The position numbers and the translations under genes are program-made. Under the pieces are notes generated by a model. That model saw nothing but the letters and a program-made list of their open reading frames with translations, was not told the origin of the DNA and searched no databases. Shown here one piece after another: positions 49,890 through 58,768 of a stretch of 64,000 nucleotides of DNA; position 1 is the stretch's first letter, and the number at the start of each line of letters is the position of its first letter. The stretch lies in contig JAODAV010000003.1 of assembly GCA_025463605.1 (NCBI GenBank), positions 56,834 to 120,833 on the forward strand, read 5' to 3'. Origin of the DNA: Rhodoglobus sp. (lineage in GTDB: Bacteria; Actinomycetota; Actinomycetes; Actinomycetales; Microbacteriaceae).

Positions 49890-51086
49890 TCAGCCCCGAG
49901 CGTCCTCCCACACGAGGGCTTGCACGCGCAGCGCGAGTTCGCGCAAGAGGGCCGCTTCGGCATCCACGAACTTGCGCGGCCGACGGTCGACCACGCACAG
50001 CACACCGATGCGATGGCCGTCTGGTGCGGCCACGGGATACCCGGCGTAGAAGCGCGGAGCCGTCGGGCTGTGCGCCCACGACGATCCCGAGAAACGCCGA
50101 TCCGACCAGAGATCCTCGACGAGGAACAGGCCGGCCCTACGGATCGTGATGTTGCACAGCGATTCGCTGCGCGGCCGGTCTCGCTTCGGCATTCCCGCCG
50201 CGGCCTTCACCCATTGCCGGTCGCCGTCGATGAAGTGCACGAATGCACCGCTCGCCTCGAAGAGGTCGCGAGCCGTCTCGACGATGCGGTCGAATCTCTC
50301 GTCGGGCTCCTGCCGGAGCTCGAGTGACACGAGCGCACTCTGACGCGCACTCTCGTCGATCTTCTCGGGGACGCTCGGCACTTGATCGTCGAGGGGCCCG
50401 ATCATCGCAGGCACGATGCGAGACGCCCAATCCTCATACATCTGGCGACTGGCCATCATTGCAAGGTCGGCGCGGTCGGGCACGAACTTGATGTAGTGAA
50501 AGCCGCGCCGAGCGGCGGCGAGGGCGCGCGCATCCTGGTTCAATCGCTCACCGTGACGCGCGACGACCTCTCGGTACACCGGTGGCAGCGTGAGAATGCG
50601 GGGTGGCCGGGGCAGGCCGATGACGAACACCAGCACATCTGGTGCGCTCTCGCGAATCGAGTCGAAGAGCTCGCGCATCTGCTCTCGCCAAACCCACCGC
50701 GGCGTCAGGTACAGGGCCTCCGGTCCGCCGAGAGCGATCGCGACGGCGTCGAACCTCGAGAGCGCTACGCCCTCGAGTGCCGTTCGTGCCGACGCGGGCG
50801 AGAGCTCTGGTGCCGCGATCGTTTCGACATCCGTGCCGCGGCCAGTGCCCGCCGTTACGGCGCGCGCGATCGCGCCCCCGAGCGCGAGCTCATGGGACAG
50901 CACCCCGTAGCCGACAGCTATGCCGCTGCCCACGAGCAGGATGCGGTCGGGATTGACTCCCCCCGCGTGGGCGATCGGGGCATCCGTGGGAGTGGGCAGC
51001 TGACGCCAGGAATGTTGGGATGACGCGAGCCACAGGCGCACGAAAGGACGCGTGATGCCGTTGCGCACATATTCGAGCATGGTCAC
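49890..51086 (-). CDS. SGNH/GDSL-like domain fused to C-terminal GAF domain
   Basis: N-terminal RILLVGSGIAVGYGV...AIALGGPEALY; C-terminal FDRIVETARDLFEASGAFVHFIDGDRQWVKAAAGMPKRDRPRSESLCNITI...VLCVVDRRPRKF. Confidence 0.75.
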   Translation of the reverse strand: MTMLEYVRNGITRPFVRLWLASSQHSWRQLPTPTDAPIAHAGGVNPDRILLVGSGIAVGYGVLSHELALGGAIARAVTAGTGRGTDVETIAAPELSPASARTALEGVALSRFDAVAIALGGPEALYLTPRWVWREQMRELFDSIRESAPDVLVFVIGLPRPPRILTLPPVYREVVARHGERLNQDARALAAARRGFHYIKFVPDRADLAMMASRQMYEDWASRIVPAMIGPLDDQVPSVPEKIDESARQSALVSLELRQEPDERFDRIVETARDLFEASGAFVHFIDGDRQWVKAAAGMPKRDRPRSESLCNITIRRAGLFLVEDLWSDRRFSGSSWAHSPTAPRFYAGYPVAAPDGHRIGVLCVVDRRPRKFVDAEAALLRELALRVQALVWEDARG

Positions 51087-51146
51087 CCCCCGTGATCCAC
51101 TCCCCCGGCACCAATTGTAGAGAGGCCGGGTGCTCGCGCGACAGTG

Positions 51147-52514
51147 CTAGTTCGGCGGGCCCTCCGTCGGCGCGATGTTCTGGTTTTGGCGGAACACGTT
51201 GTGAGGGTCGTATCGGCGTTTGACAGAGGCGAGCCGGGCACGCGTGTGTACGGGGTAGATCGCTGACAGAGCGACTTCGTCCGCCCGGCTCACGAAGTTG
51301 CCGTATGAGCCGGTCGTGAACGGTGCGAGCGTAGACCACAGGTCGCGCACGCGGTGGATGTCCTGATCGGTCGCGCCAGGCGGGAGGAACGCGGCGATGA
51401 GAAGCAGCACCTCGCTGTCGCGCCAAGGGAAGGCCGTGGCATCCGGGTGGATGCGGCTGAACGCGCCGCCGAGGCTGCGGATCATGAGCACGGCCCCGCC
51501 GATGCCGCGGTGCACGGCCGCGAGCGTCGCGATCGTCTCGTCGTTGAACTCGGGCGCGAACGCGTTGTTGTCGACGATCGTGATCTCACCCTCCGGCGGG
51601 TGCGGGTCGTCGAGTACGTCGGCATAGGCTTTCGGCTGGATGTCGCTGCTCACAACTGCCTTGATGCGCAGCAGCGGCTCGATCGCCGTTCGCGCCGCGG
51701 CCTCGTCGTCGCCCGCGTAGCAGACGAGGATCGAGGTTCCGCCAGGCATCTCCTCGCCGAACGACGGAAAGGAGACGAATGTCGAGTTGAGTTCCTCCGG
51801 TGCGGTCCTCATCACATCGCGCCAGGCGGTCATCGCGAGCTCGAGGTCTTCGTCATCCAGCACGATCGCACCAGCGAACACGCCCTTGAGCGGGCGAGCC
51901 TGGAATGTGAAAGCCGTCACGATCCCGAAATTGCCACCACCGCCGCGGAGCGCCCAGAACAGATCGGGTTCCTGCTCCTCACTCGTGCGCACGGTCTCGC
52001 CGGCTGCCGTGACGACATCGGCCGCGATGAGGCTGTCGAGAGCCAGCCCGTACTGCCGGATGATCCATCCGATGCCGCCACCGAGCGTGAGTCCGCCCAC
52101 GCCCACCGTCGTGGTGTCACCCGACGTGAGCACGAGATCGTGCTGCTGCAGTGCTCGCGCGACGTCACCCCAGCGTGCGCCCCCGCCGACGCGCACCACT
52201 GCATTGTCGAGCACGTCGATGCCGCACAGCAGTGTGAGGTCGATGACGATGCCTCCGTCGTTGGTCGCGAGCCCCGAGGCATGGTGCCCGCCCCCGCGCA
52301 CCGAGATCACGATTCCCTGGCCCACCGCGAACCGCACCGCTTCGGCGACGTCATCGGCAGTGGCGGGTTGGGCGACGAACAACGGCGAACCGACCGTGCG
52401 GTACGCGGTGCTCGCCAGGTCGTAACCCTCGTCACCCGCCTCGAGGATCGGGCCGGAGAATCTCTGGCGGAAATCGGAGAACGCTTGGGGATCGGCAACG
52501 GTGGCGGACGTCAT
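51147..52514 (-). CDS. FAD-binding oxidoreductase (berberine-bridge-like, covalent FAD)
   Basis: SVRGGGHHASGLATNDGGIVIDL; LTLGGGIGWIIRQYGLALDSL; C-terminal HTRARLASVKRRYDPHNVFRQNQNI. Confidence 0.92.
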   Translation of the reverse strand: MTSATVADPQAFSDFRQRFSGPILEAGDEGYDLASTAYRTVGSPLFVAQPATADDVAEAVRFAVGQGIVISVRGGGHHASGLATNDGGIVIDLTLLCGIDVLDNAVVRVGGGARWGDVARALQQHDLVLTSGDTTTVGVGGLTLGGGIGWIIRQYGLALDSLIAADVVTAAGETVRTSEEQEPDLFWALRGGGGNFGIVTAFTFQARPLKGVFAGAIVLDDEDLELAMTAWRDVMRTAPEELNSTFVSFPSFGEEMPGGTSILVCYAGDDEAAARTAIEPLLRIKAVVSSDIQPKAYADVLDDPHPPEGEITIVDNNAFAPEFNDETIATLAAVHRGIGGAVLMIRSLGGAFSRIHPDATAFPWRDSEVLLLIAAFLPPGATDQDIHRVRDLWSTLAPFTTGSYGNFVSRADEVALSAIYPVHTRARLASVKRRYDPHNVFRQNQNIAPTEGPPN

Positions 52515-52590
52515 CCACCAAGTCTTGCATCGTGCTCCGACAGCCGAAAGTGACCTTCCTTTGAGTTCGCGCGGGGCATACGGTGAAGTT

Positions 52591-53214
52591 ATGACTGAGA
52601 CCGGCAGTATCAGCGATACCCTAGCCCCGCTCGCCAAGGGTATTTGGTGGTGGGTGCTCATTCGTGGCATCCTCGCCATCGCTTTCGGCATCATCGCCCT
52701 CTTCGCGCCGGGCGCCGCACTCACCGCCATCGCGATCGTGTTCGGTGCCTACGCGCTCGTCGACGGCATCATCGCTATCGTGCAGGCGATTCGGATGCGC
52801 GACCGGTTCGCCGCATGGGGCTGGTTACTGCTGCAGGGCATCCTCTCCGCTCTCGCCGGACTCCTCGCGCTCATCCTCCCCGGGATCGCGGGCGCCGTCG
52901 GTGGCCTCTTCGTGCTCTGGACGATCGTGATCTGGAACATCATGCACGGCGTCGCGGGCATCCGCTCCGCCGCGGGAGCCAGCGAGGGGCGCGCGAAGAC
53001 CTGGGGCATCGTGGCGGGCGTGCTCACGATCCTCTTCGGCGGCGTGCTCGGCGTGCTCATCCTGCTCACGCCGGGGGCGACGCTGCTCGGACTCGTCTGG
53101 GTCGTCGGGATCTACGCCATTGTCTTCGGAATCATGCTCATTGCGACTGCCATCCAGGTGCGCAGCGCCGTGACCGGCGGTACGGGCGCTGGCCCGAAGG
53201 TGTCGACGGTCTAG
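52591..53214 (+). CDS. HdeD-like (DUF308) membrane protein
   Basis: KGIWWWVLIRGILAIAFGIIALFAPGAALTAIAIVFGAYALVDGI; repeated hydrophobic segments. Confidence 0.9.
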   Translation: MTETGSISDTLAPLAKGIWWWVLIRGILAIAFGIIALFAPGAALTAIAIVFGAYALVDGIIAIVQAIRMRDRFAAWGWLLLQGILSALAGLLALILPGIAGAVGGLFVLWTIVIWNIMHGVAGIRSAAGASEGRAKTWGIVAGVLTILFGGVLGVLILLTPGATLLGLVWVVGIYAIVFGIMLIATAIQVRSAVTGGTGAGPKVSTV

Positions 53215-53612
53215 CGGCCGCGCCCGCCACCGCTCTCGCGCTGCTGTGTTTTGGCGGCCCGCTCCGACTTGATGCGGGCATTCTCCTCGTGCACCCGTGC
53301 CTGGCTCGCCCGCTCGACGACGAGCCACTCCGGCATGCGCTCGAGCAGTGACTTGATCTCCGCGGTCGTCATGACGTCGGCGGCGCCCGCCCGAGCGAGG
53401 CCCGAGGTGGAGATGCCGAGCTTCTGCGCGACAACCTGGCGCGGGTGGGGACCGTTGAGCCGCAGCGCGACGAGCCACTCGGGCGGCGCGGATTGCAGCT
53501 CCAGGAACTGGGTCCGCGAGACCTCCCCATCCTGAAACTCGGCGGGGGTCGCGGGCAGGTAGATCCCGAGTTTCTTCGCCGCGGTCGCGGGCTTCATAGT
53601 CTGGTCCGGCAC
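53211..53612 (-). CDS. DUF5997 family protein
   Basis: MKPATAAKKLGIYLPATPAEFQ...PPEWLVALRLNGPHPRQVVAQKLGISTSGLARAG. Confidence 0.75.
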   Translation of the reverse strand: MPDQTMKPATAAKKLGIYLPATPAEFQDGEVSRTQFLELQSAPPEWLVALRLNGPHPRQVVAQKLGISTSGLARAGAADVMTTAEIKSLLERMPEWLVVERASQARVHEENARIKSERAAKTQQRESGGGRGR

Positions 53613-53628
53613 TCGTCAAGGGTAGCCT

Positions 53629-54261
53629 GTGGCTGTGTCAGGTCCACTCGTCGTCGCGTTCGTCGTCGGAGTCACCCCCGGCAAGTGGGCGCGAGTGTGG
53701 GCTGAGCGACTGCCCGGGCATCAACTCGAACTGAAGTCCCTATCGCAAGCCGATGCGCTCGCCGCACTGCGATCCGGCGACGCGGATGCTGCGCTCTTGC
53801 GCCTTCCCATCGACGACGAGTCGCTCTCCGCCATCCCGCTCTACGCCGAGCAGCCCGTCGTTGTGGCGCCGAAGGATCACCCCGTCGCGGCGTTCGCCTC
53901 GCTCGAACTCGCTGACCTAGCCGCGGAGATCCTGCTCGAGCAGGAGTGGGCGGACGCCGTCGAACTCGTCGCGGCCAATGTCGGGCTCGCGATCATGCCG
54001 CAGGCTGTGGCGCGCGCGCTCAGCCGCCGGGATGTCGTCGCTCGCCCCGTCACCGATGCCGTTGAGACCCGAATCGCCCTGGCCTGGCTCACGGCACGCA
54101 CGACACCGGCCGTGGAGGAGTTCATCGGCATCGTGCGGGGGCGCACGGCCAACAGCTCGCGTGGAACGGTTGCAGCACCCCCGCCCGTGAAACCGCCCGC
54201 GAAATCGGGTCGCCAGCCGAATCGCACACCGCCCCGTAAGGGCTCAGGTCGCCGTCGCTGA
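53629..54261 (+). CDS. LysR substrate-binding-like domain protein lacking the N-terminal HTH
   Basis: VAFVVGVTPGKWARVWAERLPGHQLELKSLSQADALAALRSGDADAALLRLPID...VAANVGLAIMPQAVARAL; basic Pro-rich C-terminal tail. Confidence 0.8.
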   Translation: MAVSGPLVVAFVVGVTPGKWARVWAERLPGHQLELKSLSQADALAALRSGDADAALLRLPIDDESLSAIPLYAEQPVVVAPKDHPVAAFASLELADLAAEILLEQEWADAVELVAANVGLAIMPQAVARALSRRDVVARPVTDAVETRIALAWLTARTTPAVEEFIGIVRGRTANSSRGTVAAPPPVKPPAKSGRQPNRTPPRKGSGRRR

Positions 54262-55749
54262 ATCGAGTGGGTCGAGGGATTCCTCGCTGTCCACTGCGAA
54301 CGCCGCATCGAGGGTGCGACGCGCTTCGCGGCGCAACTCGAGCTCCCGCATGACCATGGCGGCAAGATCTTCGAGGGTCGCGATCTCGTCGTCGCTGATC
54401 GTGCGTGGTTCGAAGTCGAGCACGCACAACGTACCGAGGTTGTAGCCGTCCCACGTGGTCAGCGGCACGCCGGCGTAGAACTGCAGGCCGAACTCTCCCG
54501 CCACGAGGGGATTGGCGAGCGCGCGTGGGTCGCGACGGGCATTCTCGATGATCCACGGTTCGCCGCTGAGGATCGCCGATGCGCACAGACCCGGATCGCG
54601 CGTGATCTCGTCGATCTCGAGTCCATGGTGGGACTTGAACCAGATGCGGTCGGTGTCGACGACGCTCACTATCGCGATCGGCGTGCGAAGTACTCGTGCT
54701 GCGAGTGCAGTTATGCGATCGAACGTGCCGTCGGGGGGTGTGTCGAGCAGGTCGTACCGATGCACGGCCTCCATGCGAGCGTTCTCGTCGTTCCGCTGCT
54801 CGGGGTCCAGCACAGCCTTATGCCGACCCGTTTCGGCCGCGAACATCTGATGGAGGGCGATCGCGACGTCGTGGATGTCCGGTCGCTCCGCGATGTCGCG
54901 CGAGGTCATTGCCTTGAGCAACGGCGCCCATTCGGACGGCACCGCGTCAGGGATGACCGGATCGTCGATGAGTCGCGCCATGGCCGAGTGCTGCGGCGGT
55001 CCGGGGAACGCGAGCTCGCCGGTGAAGCACTGCAGCAGCACGAGGCCGAGGGCGTATACATCGCTCGGAGGGCCGACCTCGGCGCCCCGCGCCTGCTCGG
55101 GACTGAGGTACGCGACGGTGCCCGTTACTGTCTCGCCGTCGGCGACGGGCCCAGAGGCGCCGATCGACGCAACACCGAAGTCGCCGAGTTTCGCGTTGAT
55201 TCGCGAGCCGTCGTCATCGGCGGTGATGAGGATGTTGGCCGGCTTGATATCGCGATGCACGATACCGAGCCCGTGCACGTGCTCGAGTGCCGCGGCGACG
55301 TGGTATCCCACTTGCGCCACTTGCCTGGGCACGAGGGTCGACTCGTCGAGATGGCGCTTCAGGTCGGTTCCCGGCACGAGTTCCATGACGTAGTAGATGC
55401 GGGGGTTGTCGGCATCCGTGCGGTCGATCGCTGCATCGAGCAAGGTGACGAGGCTCGGATGATTCAGCCGCGCGAGTACGGTGATCTCATCCTCCTGGCG
55501 CTGGAAGTCGGCCACGGCCTTCGCGCTCGAACGAAAGACTTTGACGGCGACATCGCGACCGAGGAATTCGTCGTGGGCGCGATAGACGGTGGCCATGCCT
55601 CCCTCGGCGATGAGGGAGTTGAGCTGGTACCGGTTGCGCAACTTCGGCGGGTGTCGCGCGTGCGACGGCTCGTCGATGATCTCCGCGTCCGCGGTCTCGG
55701 TGCTCATGCTCTCTGCGTCTGCGTGAGTTGCGGGCTCCTGGGGCATCAC
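54244..55749 (-). CDS. Soluble Ser/Thr protein kinase with C-terminal GAF domain
   Basis: VAVKVFR, IVHRDIKPANILI, KLGDFGVASIG; C-terminal RYDLLDTPPDGTFDRITALAARVLRTPIAIVSVVDTDRIWFKSHHGLE. Confidence 0.92.
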   Translation of the reverse strand: MMPQEPATHADAESMSTETADAEIIDEPSHARHPPKLRNRYQLNSLIAEGGMATVYRAHDEFLGRDVAVKVFRSSAKAVADFQRQEDEITVLARLNHPSLVTLLDAAIDRTDADNPRIYYVMELVPGTDLKRHLDESTLVPRQVAQVGYHVAAALEHVHGLGIVHRDIKPANILITADDDGSRINAKLGDFGVASIGASGPVADGETVTGTVAYLSPEQARGAEVGPPSDVYALGLVLLQCFTGELAFPGPPQHSAMARLIDDPVIPDAVPSEWAPLLKAMTSRDIAERPDIHDVAIALHQMFAAETGRHKAVLDPEQRNDENARMEAVHRYDLLDTPPDGTFDRITALAARVLRTPIAIVSVVDTDRIWFKSHHGLEIDEITRDPGLCASAILSGEPWIIENARRDPRALANPLVAGEFGLQFYAGVPLTTWDGYNLGTLCVLDFEPRTISDDEIATLEDLAAMVMRELELRREARRTLDAAFAVDSEESLDPLDSATAT

Positions 55750-55854
55750 ACCTCCCTGCTGCTGCTGTGTTGGTTACAGGATAGGGAAACGGTGTTCTCG
55801 CCGAGAGGGCTTGCCAAAGGCCCGCGCTGCCGATACGGGGGCTAGTTTCGAGGC

Positions 55855-56238
55855 ATGAAGACCTCGCCTCCCCCGGCCGACGGCGAACACCGCATCTACT
55901 TCAGTGACGGAAAGCTCAGCGGCATCGAGCACTACGAGGCCGGGCAGAAGAGCGGGCTGTGCGAATACTGGTACCGCAACGGCCAGAAGAAGTCGCAAGG
56001 CAGGTTCGCCGCGGGCACGTTCACGGGGCGCTGGATCTGGTGGCGGGAGAACGGCGAACTTCTGCAGGAGGGCGACTTCGTCGAGGGCATGCAGGTCGGT
56101 TGGTGGCGGCGCTGGCACGACACGGGCGCCCTCATGGACGAGGGCGAATGGGTCGACGGGCAGCGCTCGGGCGAGTGGAAGCACTACGACAAAGAGGGCG
56201 AACTGCGTAAGACGCAGAAGCACCCCGACCGCGCGTAG
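55855..56238 (+). CDS. MORN-repeat-variant (YwqK-like) protein
   Basis: Repeated Y-x-x-G-xxxGxWxW(W/H) units: GLCEYWYRNGQKKSQGRF, GRWIWWRENGELLQEGDF, GWWRRWHDTGALMDEGEW, GEWKHYDKEGEL. Confidence 0.85.
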   Translation: MKTSPPPADGEHRIYFSDGKLSGIEHYEAGQKSGLCEYWYRNGQKKSQGRFAAGTFTGRWIWWRENGELLQEGDFVEGMQVGWWRRWHDTGALMDEGEWVDGQRSGEWKHYDKEGELRKTQKHPDRA

Positions 56239-56250
56239 CGGCAACGGACA

Positions 56251-56286
56251 ACCGGCCGGGCACCCACTGGGCGGCACCCGGCCGGT
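56251..56286. terminator. Bidirectional hairpin between convergent genes
   Basis: ACCGGCCGGG...CCCGGCCGGT perfect 10-bp stem, 16-nt loop. Confidence 0.75.
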
Positions 56287-56292
56287 CGATCG

Positions 56293-56748
56293 CTAGTTCT
56301 CTACTGTTCCCCGCCAGGCGCCGTCCTCGGCACCGCGCGACTCGATGAATTTCTTGAAGTTCTCGAGCTCGGCCCGCACCGCGCGATCAGGGATGTCGAG
56401 CGCCGCACCGGCTTTCTCGACGAAGCCCTCCGGCTCCCAGTCGATCTGCACGGCCACCCGTGACGAAGTGTCGCTGAGCCTGTGGAAGGTCACGACGCCG
56501 GCGTGGTCGACCTCACCCCCCGTGCTCGTCCACGCGACCCTATCGTCCGGGATCTGCTCGGTGATCACGGAATCGAACTCCCGCTCTCCCCCGGCGATGT
56601 TGACCCGCCAGTGAAGGTGCGTGTCGTCGATCTGCGTTACCGATTCGACGAAACTCAGGAACTGGGGAAACTTCTCGAACTGGGTCCACTGGTTGTATGC
56701 CGTGCTCACCGGCACGTTCACGTCGATCGTCTCCACTACTTGCGCCAT
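56293..56748 (-). CDS. SRPBCC family (polyketide cyclase-like) protein
   Basis: VVETIDVNVPVSTAYNQWTQFEKFPQFLSFVESV. Confidence 0.9.
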   Translation of the reverse strand: MAQVVETIDVNVPVSTAYNQWTQFEKFPQFLSFVESVTQIDDTHLHWRVNIAGGEREFDSVITEQIPDDRVAWTSTGGEVDHAGVVTFHRLSDTSSRVAVQIDWEPEGFVEKAGAALDIPDRAVRAELENFKKFIESRGAEDGAWRGTVEN

Positions 56749-56760
56749 CGTCGTTTCCCC

Positions 56761-56952
56761 TCAGGCCTTCTCGTCCATGGTCACGTCGCCCTCATCGTCG
56801 GGTCCACCCGTGCCGGGCAGCACCTTCACGGCCGACTCGTCGATGTCGGGGTCGTCGAGCGCCGGGCTCGCGGCTGGAGCATCCTGCAATCTGTCGGTGT
56901 CGGTATCGCTTGCCGGGCTGTAGTTGGTGTCCTTCTCGATGTCGTCGCTCAT
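56761..56952 (-). CDS. Small acidic hypothetical protein
   Basis: MSDDIEKDTNYSPASDTDTDRLQDAPAASPALDDPDIDESAVKVLPGTGGPDDEGDVTMDEKA. Confidence 0.55.
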   Translation of the reverse strand: MSDDIEKDTNYSPASDTDTDRLQDAPAASPALDDPDIDESAVKVLPGTGGPDDEGDVTMDEKA

Positions 56953-57033
56953 GTTTCGACGCTATGTTGCCCGCGGCGCCGGAAATTAGGGGTTGCTTTC
57001 CCAGCTTGGCGCGCCTACGCAGTGTTCGCCCGC

Positions 57034-57846
57034 TCAATCCTCGGCCGCCCTGCGCCAGTCGTCGCTTGAGATGTGGGAGCCCCCCTGCGGCCCCATCTGC
57101 AGCATCCCGCCGTCGACGGCCCAGGACGCCCCTGTGACATAGCTGGATGCCGGCGACGCGAGAAATGCGATGACGTCCGCGATTTCGCGCGGATCGCCCG
57201 GCCTCGTGAGCGGGATGCCCGCCCGATGGATCTCGTGCGGGTCGACATCCTCAAGGTCGTTCATCGGCGTGGCGATCTCGCCGGGAGCGACGGCGTTCGC
57301 CGTGATCGCGTACTCACCGAGTTCGAGGGCAATGGTCTTGATGAGACCACCCAGACCGTGTTTGGAGGCGTCGTATGCCGATGAGCCGACGCGCGGCTGG
57401 TGCTCATGCACGCTGGTCACGGCGATGAGCCTTCCGCCCCGGCGGGCCTCGATCATGCGGCGAGCGGCCCGCTGCAGGCACACGAAAGCACCGTCGAGGT
57501 TGGTTGCCACTATCTCGCGCCATTCGTCCACCGTGACGTCGATGAAGGGGGTCTTCTGGCCCGTTCCGGCGTTGTTCACGAAGACGTCGAGCCCGCCCAG
57601 CTGGTCGGCGAGGGAATCGACCACAGTGCCGCACCCCTGGAGATCGGTCGTGTCGAGCCGGGCGACGAACGCGGTGCGCCCGAGCGAACGCACTTCCTCG
57701 GCGGTGCCTTGCGCGCCCGCCTCGTCCGAGTGCCACGTGATGCCGATATCCATTCCCGCTCTCGCGAGGGCCAGCGCAGTCGCTTTTCCGATTCCCGAGT
57801 CGGATGCCGTCACAATCGCCCTGCGAGGGTCGAAGGCCTCAGCCAT
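57034..57846 (-). CDS. SDR family oxidoreductase
   Basis: AIVTASDSGIGKATALALARAG; NNAGTG; YDASKHGLGGL. Confidence 0.93.
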   Translation of the reverse strand: MAEAFDPRRAIVTASDSGIGKATALALARAGMDIGITWHSDEAGAQGTAEEVRSLGRTAFVARLDTTDLQGCGTVVDSLADQLGGLDVFVNNAGTGQKTPFIDVTVDEWREIVATNLDGAFVCLQRAARRMIEARRGGRLIAVTSVHEHQPRVGSSAYDASKHGLGGLIKTIALELGEYAITANAVAPGEIATPMNDLEDVDPHEIHRAGIPLTRPGDPREIADVIAFLASPASSYVTGASWAVDGGMLQMGPQGGSHISSDDWRRAAED

Positions 57847-58001
57847 TGCGTTACTCCCTCCATTTCCCTTTTGATCGTAGGCAGGCAGCGGGGGCCCGTG
57901 CTGGGGGTTTGCGTGGGCCGCTGAGGGGCGTAGTCTCCGTCGTCGGCAGTGGTCGCGACCAGCCGCGACACGCCCGAAAATGTCGTCTGTAATTGACACA
58001 A

Positions 58002-58017
58002 TCGAACATATGTTCGA
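58002..58017. promoter_or_regulatory. LexA/SOS box TCGAACATATGTTCGA
   Basis: Perfect 16-bp palindrome; matches the Gram-positive/actinobacterial LexA consensus CGAAC-N4-GTTCG; upstream of the imuA'-imuB-dnaE2 cluster. Confidence 0.92.
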
Positions 58018-58768
58018 CTATGAACAAGTGTCCCCTACTGCCACTGCGACACTGACCGCCGAGGTCGGTGCGCTCGACGACGTCGCCGTCGACAGGGTGC
58101 GCGAGTTGCAGTCGCGCATCCGGCAAATGCAGGCGACCAAGCTCGACACCAGGCGGATCCCGACGCATCCCGCGATCGCGGAACTACTTCCGGGCGGGGG
58201 CCTGCAGCAGGGCGCGAGCTATTCGGTCGAACGCTCGGCGATGCTGCTCATGACTCTCCTTGCCGCACCCTCTGCGGCCGGTTCGTGGTGTGGAGTCGTG
58301 GGAGTCCCCGAGTTCGGCGTCGAAGCGGCGCGGGGCTTCGGCATCGACCTCGACCGCCTCGTGCTCGTGCCGCATCCGGGCGACCAGTGGCTCGCCGTCA
58401 CCGCGGCGATCGCCGACGTCATGGGAGTCGTCGTCACCCGACCGCCCAGCAGGGCGACCGAGTCGAGCATCGCCCGGCTCTCGGCCCGCCTCCGGCAGCG
58501 CGGCACGACACTGCTCGTGCTCGGCACCTGGCCGCAGACGGAGGCGATGCTCTCCCTGTCCCGCAGTGAATGGCACGGCATCGGCGCCGGCCGCGGGCAT
58601 TTGGTCTCGCGGGAGGTCACCGTCACGGTCACCTCCCGAGTCGCGGGCAGGCCGCGCAGCGCCCGCTTGTGGCTACCGGATGAGTCGCAGAACGTACGAC
58701 GTGCAGATCGTCGCGAGGCTCGGCCGGCGCAGAGCGAGGTCATTCCGCTCAGGGCGGCGACAGGATGA
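58010..58768 (+). CDS. imuA': ImuA'-like RecA-fold mutasome protein (start uncertain: 57980, 58010 or later)
   Basis: Located immediately upstream of imuB and dnaE2; RIPTHPAIAELLPGGGLQQGASYSVE...; overlaps imuB by 4 nt. Confidence 0.78.
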   Translation: MFDYEQVSPTATATLTAEVGALDDVAVDRVRELQSRIRQMQATKLDTRRIPTHPAIAELLPGGGLQQGASYSVERSAMLLMTLLAAPSAAGSWCGVVGVPEFGVEAARGFGIDLDRLVLVPHPGDQWLAVTAAIADVMGVVVTRPPSRATESSIARLSARLRQRGTTLLVLGTWPQTEAMLSLSRSEWHGIGAGRGHLVSREVTVTVTSRVAGRPRSARLWLPDESQNVRRADRREARPAQSEVIPLRAATG

